Positions 1-6,460 of a DNA stretch of 39,966 nt are shown piece after piece. The notes beneath the pieces were generated by a model. The model was given only the letters and a program-made list of their open reading frames with translations. It was not told the origin of the DNA and did no database searches. How positions within the stretch are numbered: position 1 is the first letter of the stretch; the number at the start of each line of letters is the position of its first letter. Position numbers and translations under genes: made by a program. Source of the stretch: Rhodospirillaceae bacterium (GTDB lineage Bacteria; Pseudomonadota; Alphaproteobacteria; Rhodospirillales; Rhodospirillaceae); assembly GCA_004297485.1 (NCBI GenBank), contig SCTM01000014.1, forward strand, positions 1 to 39,966, given 5' to 3'.

Positions 1-186
1 GAACTGGACCGTCCGCATCCCAACCCGGCGCTTCAGCGTGAGGCCCTGAGCCGATTTCAGCCGGACATCGATTTTCGGGTTATACCCGGCGTCGGCCACT
101 GGTCGATGTATGAAGGCGCGGAGACTTTTAATTCGATGCTTTGCGAAATGCTCGATCAACCGCTTCGGGATCGCAAGATCGACTGA
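1..186 (+). CDS. alpha/beta hydrolase, C-terminal fragment (starts before the window)
   Basis: The open frame enters from the left edge and stops at TGA 184-186, so 61 residues are visible. The fragment contains a G-V-G-H-W-S-M-Y-E sequence followed by a helix and a short polar tail. This is how alpha/beta-hydrolase-fold proteins end: the His after Gly is the catalytic-triad His, on the loop following the last core strand (seen here as the D-F-R-V-I-P strand). The nucleophile and lid are outside the window, so the substrate cannot be named. It converges with the response-regulator-like gene on the other strand, 74 bases away. The frame and ending are clear. The family call rests on one motif. 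Confidence 0.6.
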   Translation, partial: ELDRPHPNPALQREALSRFQPDIDFRVIPGVGHWSMYEGAETFNSMLCEMLDQPLRDRKID

Positions 187-260
187 GGATGTCGGCACCC
201 TAGGCTTGGCGCAGGTCAGCCGGCGACAGAATGTAGGCCCTCTGTCTTTGCATAAGGCTT

Positions 261-1166
261 CTAGGCTTGCGGACTCAATTTCTGCCGCGCCTGTTCGAAG
301 GCCGCCGGAATCAGCGCGATCATCTTTATTTTATGATCTTCCAAGCCATCCGTATCGCTCGCGAGCGCCTTTATCTCCTTCGCGAGGTCGTGGCATGTCT
401 TCAGCATGTCCGGCCGGTCGATTCGCTGCGCTGTCGTCGCGGCGTCTTCCAGCACGGCGACTAAGTCGAGAAGACTAGCCTTCACCTCGGCCTCGGGGCG
501 CTGCGCCCGATGATGCTCAAAAGCGACGTTGCACGAAAACTGGAGTTTCAGACTGTGGCTCTTGAGCTGACCCAACCAGAGCTGGATGGTCGTGCTGGCG
601 ATCGCTTTCTCCAACGCCTCCGGTGCAATGGTCTTCCGTTCCAATTTGTACCGAAGCGTGTTGATGGTCTGAATGAGTGGGATATCCGACGGTCGTCCGG
701 AGTTGCGCCGTTCGGGCCCGATGTAGTCCGTGGTGGCAATGAATGGCGCACGGCTGAATGCCAGCTGGGAAATCCGATCGACCAATTGCCCGCTTGCCAC
801 GGGCTTTACCAAGGCGGAATCAGCCCCGGACATGAGGGCCGCTTTGATTGATTCTGGATTATTCGTCGTCACAAGCAGCAGAATCACAGTGAACGGGTTT
901 TTCCCCACAACGGCGCGGCGTACCCGTTTCGTGACCTCGAAAATGTCGGAGCCTTCGCTCTCGGAGAGAATGAGGACATCGGGCGCCGGCCTCCCCAGAT
1001 TCGCCTCCAATTCATCGGGCGTCGGGAATGTCTTGACCCCGGCCATCCCGACACCGCGCAACATGGTCCGCATGCTGTTCGCGACTTCGTTGTTCCGCTC
1101 GAGGAGGTAAACGGAAACCGCCGCAAGACGGGCGGGGTCTATCTTCTCGGCAGGAGCTATGGCCAC
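261..1166 (-). CDS. response-regulator-like protein with a degenerate receiver domain
   Basis: About 301 residues. Residues 17-130 have the CheY/receiver strand-helix pattern, with the conserved Lys (K121, in L-V-K-P) and a Thr at the fourth strand (T100) in place. The acidic pocket is altered: the Asp pair after strand 1 reads E-R (E23, R24), and the phosphoacceptor Asp is replaced by Ser (S68). Phosphorylation by the usual route is therefore unlikely. A D-Y-I-G-P-E-R-R motif follows, a linker often seen after alphaproteobacterial receivers, then about 160 mainly helical residues with no recognised DNA-binding or enzymatic domain. Start: an in-frame stop lies just upstream, leaving TTG at 1172 or GTG at 1166. 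GTG was chosen because GGTGAGGA lies 6 bases before it but touches the TTG. It may be a protein-interaction adaptor. The fold is fairly sure and the role unknown. Confidence 0.75.
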   Translation of the reverse strand: MAIAPAEKIDPARLAAVSVYLLERNNEVANSMRTMLRGVGMAGVKTFPTPDELEANLGRPAPDVLILSESEGSDIFEVTKRVRRAVVGKNPFTVILLLVTTNNPESIKAALMSGADSALVKPVASGQLVDRISQLAFSRAPFIATTDYIGPERRNSGRPSDIPLIQTINTLRYKLERKTIAPEALEKAIASTTIQLWLGQLKSHSLKLQFSCNVAFEHHRAQRPEAEVKASLLDLVAVLEDAATTAQRIDRPDMLKTCHDLAKEIKALASDTDGLEDHKIKMIALIPAAFEQARQKLSPQA

Positions 1167-1384
1167 CGGCAATCCTCACCATCAGATATTTACGGGTGCT
1201 CAGTTTCCGCGACGCGCGCGTGAGAAGTGTGTATGCCCTTACGAAGTTGCGGCGTCAGGATAGGGTTAAGGAGCGGAATGTCCAGAGTTACAAGCCGGCG
1301 CGCCCACGATTTCGCGATCGACGACGGAGGTCGGTTGTGAAGTGCGATTGCGTTTTAAACCCGCCCGCTCAAGGGTCATTGGTC

Positions 1385-2143
1385 TCAGGGTGATGCCGCC
1401 GGACTATTCTCGGCCGGCTTATTGTCCACGCCGTGAAGGGCGTCGGACACAACAGATTGAGCAGCCGGCGGAGAGGCTTGCGGCGCCACCACCACGGGAG
1501 GGATGGGCGGTGCGGATGCGGGGGTGGCCTCGGCGACGGGTGGTGACTGCGCGGCAACTATCTGCCCATTGGCCGATTGCGCCGAAGCCCCGGGAGGCAA
1601 CGACAGGACAACCTCGACCTTGACGTTCGATTCAGGTTTGCTCTCGGCCTTCTCCTTCGGCACGGATGCCGATGGCGGCTGTTCCGGCGCCATCGAGTAA
1701 TCGGGCACGACCCGGGCCTGAGGGCCGTTGATAACCAGAACCTTCTGACCGAGGTCGAGTGGCTTTTTCTCTCGCTGCGTCACCGAGAGCATGTCGCCGT
1801 TGAGCTTGCGGACAATATATTCCCAGCCCGTGGTATCGCCGGCAGCGTGTTCGATGGCCGTTCCGACCATGGCACCCACAGTCGTTCCGCCGATGGCCGC
1901 AAGTGCCGAGTTGCCGTAGTCGCCGCCGAGCACGCCGCCTGCGGCACCACCCGCGACCGCACCCACGCTGCCATTGGCGCTGATGACAACCTCGCGGTAT
2001 CCGACCACAATGCCCGCATCAACCTTGTTCGCCAGTTGGACCGCGTTGCTTGAATAGGTATTCGGCGAATAGGCAGGCGCGCAGCCCGCCACCGAAACGG
2101 CGCATAGACCGACAAGTGCGAGGTGTTTTACAAATCGCGCCAC
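1385..2143 (-). CDS. outer-membrane lipoprotein with glycine-zipper domain (SlyB/Pcp-like)
   Basis: 252 residues. The N-terminus is a short basic segment and a hydrophobic core ending in lipobox V-A-G-C, so Cys21 should be lipidated. Residues about 57-95 form a glycine zipper with repeated small residues (G-A-V-A-G-G-A-A-G-G and G-G-T-T-V-G-A-M-V-G), as in the 17-kDa antigen/SlyB/Pcp family. A small domain with W-E-Y-I-V-R-K-L follows, as seen in SlyB proteins. The last 90 residues are a Pro/Ala/Ser-rich low-complexity tail longer than in E. coli SlyB. SlyB-type proteins sit in the outer membrane and are linked to envelope stress. The gene stands alone on its strand. Family confidence is good; physiological role is not shown. 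Confidence 0.85.
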   Translation of the reverse strand: MARFVKHLALVGLCAVSVAGCAPAYSPNTYSSNAVQLANKVDAGIVVGYREVVISANGSVGAVAGGAAGGVLGGDYGNSALAAIGGTTVGAMVGTAIEHAAGDTTGWEYIVRKLNGDMLSVTQREKKPLDLGQKVLVINGPQARVVPDYSMAPEQPPSASVPKEKAESKPESNVKVEVVLSLPPGASAQSANGQIVAAQSPPVAEATPASAPPIPPVVVAPQASPPAAQSVVSDALHGVDNKPAENSPAASP

Positions 2144-2314
2144 GTGGAATCAGCCGCTTCCAGTCACTGTCATCGCTAAAACTCGGCAAGGCTGTAGCCA
2201 CGGTCTTTTTGGCCAGAAAACATGTCAACATTTTGTCCGTCATCCCGATAAGGGTAAGATACGGATGTTTCGGCTGAAGCACGTGTCGTTCCGGCAACTA
2301 AGGCCCATTTAAAG

Positions 2315-2491
2315 ATGAATCGCATATTCCGAATTTGTAATGCTTTGTTTTGGGTCGCGGTCTGGATCGGGATCATCATGTGGACCGGATCTTACGGTCA
2401 GTGGATACCCATGGTGGCCGAAGCTTTCGTTCCGGCGATGTTATGGCTCATGCTGCATCATGCCCTGCGACCGGGCGGTCCCGAGGGCTAG
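2315..2491 (+). CDS. small membrane protein, 58 residues, unrecognised
   Basis: ATG 2315 to TAG 2489-2491 encodes 58 residues. The basic N-terminus M-N-R-I-F-R is followed by a hydrophobic Trp-rich stretch (about residues 8-24), a short polar G-S-Y-G-Q-W loop and a second hydrophobic stretch (about residues 31-49). The tail is H-H-A-L-R-P-G-G-P-E-G. This suggests a two-helix hairpin with the N-terminus inside by the positive-inside rule. No strong ribosome binding site precedes the ATG. The frame fits the gap between the lipoprotein and the MFS gene and overlaps neither. The hydrophobic pattern supports a real gene, but the family is not recognised and the call is tentative. Confidence 0.45.
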   Translation: MNRIFRICNALFWVAVWIGIIMWTGSYGQWIPMVAEAFVPAMLWLMLHHALRPGGPEG

Positions 2492-2512
2492 ACGTCGCCT
2501 TCCGCGTATTCT

Positions 2513-3793
2513 TTATGCCGCCTGATTCCGTCCCAACGGAATCAACGCCACCAAGCTGATCAGCGCGGCTGTACTGAGATACAGGCCAACGAGCGCGAGC
2601 CCGCCACGGGTGGCGAGGGCCTGCGCGACGACGGGAGCGGCCCCACCACCGATGATACCGCCCACATTGAAGGCCACGGACGCGCCGGTGTAGCGGACAC
2701 GCGCCGGAAAAAGACTGGGCAGGAACGCGCCCAAGGGACCGTAGACCAGACCCATGAGCAACAACGCCAAGGATAGGAACGCCCAGATCGCGACCAGCGA
2801 TCCGCTGCTCATCATGGGCGCCAGCAACAGACCGGCGGGGATCGTGAGCACGCAGCCGATCATAAGCACCCGGCGCGGCGTCTTGGCGTCGGACCAATAG
2901 CCGGACCAGATGATTCCCGCGGCGAGAAACGGAATCGCGGCAAGCTGTACGGCAAGAAACGATTCACGGCTGTAACCGAGCGCAGTGGTGCCATAACCCA
3001 GCGCGAAAGCGGTGGCGAGATAGAAGATGGCGAAACAGGCGACGACGGAAAATGTGCCGCCGATCACTTGCCGTGGAAAACGCCGCACCACTTCCGCAAC
3101 GGGCATCTCCGGTGGCGGTGCCTCGGCCATGGCGGCAAGGAAAGCAGGTGTTTCGGTGAGCTTCAGTCTGACCCACAGGCCCACCATCACCAATACCGCA
3201 CTGGCGAGGAACGGCAACCGCCAACCCCAGGCGATGAACTGCGACGGGGAAAGCATGGTGCTGAGGATGAGAAAGAGTCCGTTGGCGGCGATGAATCCCA
3301 CGGGCGCACCCAATTGCGGAAACATGCCGAACCGCGCGCGATGGCCTGGTGATGCGTTCTCTACCGCCAGCAGAGCGGCGCCGCCCCACTCGCCACCCAG
3401 ACCGAAACCCTGTCCGAACCGTAAGAGGCAGAGCAGAGCCGTCGCCGGCCAGCCGATCATTCCATATGTCGGGAGAAGGCCGATCGCCACCGTCGAGCTG
3501 CCCATGAGTAAAAGCGAAGCAACCAGAGTCGTCTTGCGCCCGATACGGTCGCCGAAGTGGCCGAAAGCCACCGCGCCCACCGGACGGGCGACGAAGGCGA
3601 TGCTGAAGCTGACATAGGCCGCAAGCAATTGAGCCGAGGGTGAGGCCGCCGGAAAGAACAAAGGCCCAAAGACCAGGGACGCGGCCGTGGCGTAGATATA
3701 GAAGTCATAGAATTCAACCGCGGTTCCCACAAGGCTGGCCGCCAGAATGCGTGGCGTGGAGGCACCCATCGCCCCGGTTGAGTTTCGTGACAT
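2513..3793 (-). CDS. MFS transporter, metabolite:H+ symporter (MHS/ProP-ShiA) type
   Basis: 426 residues with about 12 hydrophobic segments. The N-terminal T-A-V-E-F-Y-D-F-Y-I-Y motif in helix 1, the R-P-V-G segment with G-D-R-I-G-R-K between helices 2 and 3, and R-F-G-Q-G-F-G-L-G-G-E-W-G-G in helix 4 are hallmarks of the metabolite:H+ symporter family (ProP, ShiA, KgtP, citrate and dicarboxylate carriers). The protein should sit in the inner membrane and import a small organic acid or zwitterion with protons. The substrate cannot be read from the sequence. Start ATG 3791-3793. A 15-bp palindrome lies 35 bases upstream. It is divergent from the 111-residue membrane protein gene and single-cistron by layout. 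Confidence 0.88.
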   Translation of the reverse strand: MSRNSTGAMGASTPRILAASLVGTAVEFYDFYIYATAASLVFGPLFFPAASPSAQLLAAYVSFSIAFVARPVGAVAFGHFGDRIGRKTTLVASLLLMGSSTVAIGLLPTYGMIGWPATALLCLLRFGQGFGLGGEWGGAALLAVENASPGHRARFGMFPQLGAPVGFIAANGLFLILSTMLSPSQFIAWGWRLPFLASAVLVMVGLWVRLKLTETPAFLAAMAEAPPPEMPVAEVVRRFPRQVIGGTFSVVACFAIFYLATAFALGYGTTALGYSRESFLAVQLAAIPFLAAGIIWSGYWSDAKTPRRVLMIGCVLTIPAGLLLAPMMSSGSLVAIWAFLSLALLLMGLVYGPLGAFLPSLFPARVRYTGASVAFNVGGIIGGGAAPVVAQALATRGGLALVGLYLSTAALISLVALIPLGRNQAA

Positions 3794-3827
3794 GCTTTAT
3801 ACCCCGTTCCCGTCGGCAACCCGCCAG

Positions 3828-3842
3828 CGCGATAGCATCGCG
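3828..3842. promoter_or_regulatory. short perfect palindrome upstream of the MFS gene
   Basis: CGCGAT and ATCGCG are perfect inverted 6-mers separated by 3 bases, 35 bases upstream of the MFS start in the divergent gap 3794-3971. It could be an operator or a leader hairpin. At this length, chance in GC-rich DNA is quite possible. Confidence 0.25.
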
Positions 3843-3971
3843 GGTGTAACACGATCCTATGACGTGCACCGTAATATCCCCCAGCTATCCCCGGTGGAAA
3901 TGCTGTAGGATCATTTGGCGAACCGTCGGGGAGGCGGTGCGCGTCACCGCAACGAGGCCAGGGAGGAATCG

Positions 3972-4307
3972 ATGCATCCGAGTTATTTTGCGATATTTCC
4001 AATGACGGCGATTCTTGTCGCCGGATACGTCACGCTTTACTTTGCCATGGCATCCCAGGGCAAAATGCGAACCTTCGGCAAGATTCTTGCCGGCTGGGCG
4101 TTCCTGTTGGCAGCGTTGTTGGCGATCGCCGCGGTCGCTTGTCCCGCGTTCGGCGTCCGGCCCTACGGCATGATGTCCATGCACGAGCGCTGGCACGAAA
4201 TGATGGATCGTGACGGACGGCAAGGCCCGCCGCCGGGAATGATGCCGGGGGCCCAAACACCGGATGGGCCGCCCGCGCCACCACCAGCAGCGGCACCACA
4301 GAACTAA
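3972..4307 (+). CDS. small two-helix membrane protein with Met/His-rich segment and Pro-rich tail
   Basis: 111 residues. ATG 3972 has GGGAGGA 3 bases upstream and is preferred over a longer frame whose extra residues are polar and Arg-rich. Residues about 5-27 and 38-60 are hydrophobic helices joined by a short basic loop. After helix 2 comes Y-G-M-M-S-M-H-E-R-W-H-E-M-M, dense in Met and His, and then about 40 residues rich in Pro, Gly and Ala with further Met. Both ends probably face the same side of the membrane. The Met/His cluster could bind a soft metal such as copper, but that is a guess from composition. No family is recognised. It is convergent with the TPR-GT41 gene and shares its terminator region. 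Confidence 0.6.
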   Translation: MHPSYFAIFPMTAILVAGYVTLYFAMASQGKMRTFGKILAGWAFLLAALLAIAAVACPAFGVRPYGMMSMHERWHEMMDRDGRQGPPPGMMPGAQTPDGPPAPPPAAAPQN

Positions 4308-4333
4308 ATAATGTGCGCATCGGCGTTCAAAAA

Positions 4334-4359
4334 CGGCGGGAGAGTTATTTCTCCCGCCG
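4334..4359 (-). terminator. Rho-independent terminator of the minus-strand TPR-GT41 gene
   Basis: Perfect 10-bp arms (CGGCGGGAGA and TCTCCCGCCG) flank a 6-base loop. Read on the minus strand, the stem is followed at once by five T residues, the classical intrinsic terminator layout. On the plus strand there is no T run, so it should act mainly on the minus-strand gene. The TAA stop of that gene (4345-4347) lies inside the loop, so the 5' arm is the last coding sequence. Confidence 0.8.
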
Positions 4360-6414
4360 CGTCGCGCAGAGTTTATGCCATTCATTCCGCAACGTGCCGT
4401 AGAACGCGGCGGCAAAGCGCGGGACATCGCACACCGTGGATTTTAGAAACCGGTCACGTAGCGCCATCCGCAGTTCATCCAGGGCGTTCGGATCGGCGGC
4501 AAAGTGCTTGGCTTTTGCCACAAGATCATCCACCGAGCGCGCGACACCTTCCGGGTAGCCGCCATGGGTGAGATGAACCGCTGCGTGGCGCCCGCAGAAG
4601 CGATCGCCGGGGATCGTCAGCACGGGCACGCCCATAAGCAGCGCCTCACAGGTCGTAAGGCCGCCTGAGTAGGGTGTCGTATCGAGAACAACATCGATAT
4701 CGGCATATTGGGCGAGAAAGGCAGCGTGAGCGCCGCCGGTGCGAAACATTAATCGATCCGATCCGATGCCGTGATCGCGGAACAATTGGATCAGGTGTTG
4801 TTGCCGCGTCGCATCGGCAAGCAGCCGATTGTTGAACAGGAACCTGGCATTAGGAATCGCATTCATCACCGCCGCCCAGATCGCCACGGCGGCCGGTCCG
4901 ATTTTCGTGATTTCGCTGAAACAGCCAAAAGTGAGTCCGCCCTGCGTCAAACACGGTGCCGGTGCCACGGGCGGCGCATATGCCGGCGGCCGGTAGCAAA
5001 AGTAATCCGGCGCGAACCGCACCACGCGTTCGGTGTAATAGCGATCATCCTCGGGTGGTGTCTGGATAGAGTCACCCAGCAGGATGTCGATGGTGGACAG
5101 GCCGCGTGTGTCCACATAATCGCCCCACGCCACCTGTAAGGGCGCGGGCTTGGCGGCAAACACCGGGAGACGGGTGTTGCGCGCGTGTCCGGACAGGTCG
5201 ATCAACACATCAATGCGATCGCGCACAATCAATTCGACCAGTTGCGTGGTAGATAGATCGCGCACGTCGCGCCAGGCGTCGGCGGCAGCGCGGAATTCCT
5301 GGGTGACGGCGTCGGGCTTAGCGGTAGTCGAATAGCCGGTGAGATACCAATCGGCCGAATCTCGCGCCGCGAATACGGGCAAAGCGAAGAACGCCATGGC
5401 GTGAGAGCGGAAATCGCCAGAGACAACGCCAAGGCGCAGCGGCCGTTCCACGCTGAAATCGTGATCGACCGCATAGGCCGGCACGGTCGGCGCCGGGAAC
5501 ATCGCACCATAGGCCTGATGCTCGGCAAACAATTGGGCGCGGCCGGCGGCCGGCGAGTATTGCATGCACATGAGCAGACTGGAGCGGATGGCAGCCAGAT
5601 CGGGCTTCAACGCCAGCACCGCGCGGCGGTGAGCAATATCATCGCCGCTGCCTTCGTCCACCAAATCCGCCAGGCCTACGTATGCGGGCTCCAGGTCCGG
5701 GTTGATGGCGATGGCCGCACGAAAGCTCGTTTCGGCCTCGGTTTTGCGGCCACTTTCCGCCAGAACAACCCCAAGATTGGCGTGGGCTTCACTATGACGC
5801 GGCCTGAGACTAATAGTGCGGCGGTATGCGGCCTCGGCACCGTCGAGACGGCCGGCAGCCAGCAATGCGTTACCAAGATTGAAGCGCAATTCCGCCGATG
5901 TGGGCGCATGGGCGACGGCTTCGATCAGAACCGTGGCGGCACCCTCCGCATCGCCCTGGGCCTTGAGCAACACCGCGAGATTGTTGCGGGCGGCGATGTG
6001 TCCCGGTTTGAGGGCGATGCAGCCGCGATAGCTTTCCACGGCGTCCTGGTCGCGGCCGGCGCGGCGTTGGGCGTTGGCGAGGTTAAATAGAATATCCGGC
6101 TCCGCGGGAGCCAATCCGTGGGCGGTCGTCAGAGCAACGAGCGCCTCGTCGCTGCGGCCCTGAGCCAACAAAATGTTGCCCAGGGTATTGAGGTAGACCG
6201 GATTGCCAGGCTCCGTGGCCATGGCGCGCCGGGCATGGCTTTCCGCGTCAACGGCGCATCCGTCGTCCAAGGCAATCACCGCCAGCAGATTGCAGGCGTC
6301 GCCCAGGTCTTCGCCTGCCGCACCGGCGGCGATCTCCTGAGCCACCGTTGCGGCAGCGGCGCGATTCCCCGCCTGATAAAGCGCGATGGCCCGCGCGAGC
6401 GTATTCATTGTCAT
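4345..6414 (-). CDS. TPR-repeat glycosyltransferase family 41 protein (OGT/SPINDLY-like, FlmG-like)
   Basis: 689 residues. Residues about 1-270 are tandem 34-residue TPR units with alternating small and hydrophobic positions. From about 330 comes the GT41 catalytic half: G-D-F-R-S-H (H338, matching the essential His at the start of the OGT catalytic domain), D-L-S-G-H-A-R-N-T-R-L, P-A-P-L-Q-V-A-W-G-D-Y, and F-G-C-F-S-E-I-T-K (K504, matching the nucleotide-contacting Lys). The end is D-T-T-P-Y-S-G-G-L-T-T-C-E-A-L-L-M-G-V-P, the donor-binding motif. Known GT41 enzymes O-glycosylate Ser/Thr of proteins. Caulobacter FlmG, of similar make-up, transfers a nonulosonic acid to flagellin. Start ATG 6414, with a second ATG at 6408. 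The neighbouring divergent gene is a second, more diverged member. The donor sugar is inferred from the nonulosonate cluster 10 kb away. Confidence 0.88.
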   Translation of the reverse strand: MTMNTLARAIALYQAGNRAAAATVAQEIAAGAAGEDLGDACNLLAVIALDDGCAVDAESHARRAMATEPGNPVYLNTLGNILLAQGRSDEALVALTTAHGLAPAEPDILFNLANAQRRAGRDQDAVESYRGCIALKPGHIAARNNLAVLLKAQGDAEGAATVLIEAVAHAPTSAELRFNLGNALLAAGRLDGAEAAYRRTISLRPRHSEAHANLGVVLAESGRKTEAETSFRAAIAINPDLEPAYVGLADLVDEGSGDDIAHRRAVLALKPDLAAIRSSLLMCMQYSPAAGRAQLFAEHQAYGAMFPAPTVPAYAVDHDFSVERPLRLGVVSGDFRSHAMAFFALPVFAARDSADWYLTGYSTTAKPDAVTQEFRAAADAWRDVRDLSTTQLVELIVRDRIDVLIDLSGHARNTRLPVFAAKPAPLQVAWGDYVDTRGLSTIDILLGDSIQTPPEDDRYYTERVVRFAPDYFCYRPPAYAPPVAPAPCLTQGGLTFGCFSEITKIGPAAVAIWAAVMNAIPNARFLFNNRLLADATRQQHLIQLFRDHGIGSDRLMFRTGGAHAAFLAQYADIDVVLDTTPYSGGLTTCEALLMGVPVLTIPGDRFCGRHAAVHLTHGGYPEGVARSVDDLVAKAKHFAADPNALDELRMALRDRFLKSTVCDVPRFAAAFYGTLRNEWHKLCATRREK

Positions 6415-6421
6415 CTGTTGG

Positions 6422-6455
6422 TGCTGTACCCTCGGCTATGACAGAGGGTACAGCA
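6422..6455. promoter_or_regulatory. perfect 12-bp inverted repeat between the two divergent TPR-GT41 genes
   Basis: TGCTGTACCCTC at 6422-6433 and its exact reverse complement at 6444-6455 are separated by 10 bases and fill most of the 46-base gap between the divergent starts. Arm-plus-spacer length (22 bp centre to centre) is compatible with a dimeric repressor or activator bound on two successive helical turns. Each arm also places GAGGG 12-14 bases upstream of the start codon on its own strand, so the arms may double as weak ribosome binding sites. Symmetry is seen directly; function is inferred. Confidence 0.65.
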
Positions 6456-6460
6456 TCATC

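Noticed and set aside
1196-1393. 65-codon frame in the gap between the receiver-like gene and the lipoprotein
   Set aside because: It starts at a non-ATG codon without a ribosome site, is Arg-rich and runs into the lipoprotein gene. The 212-base gap shows nothing else.
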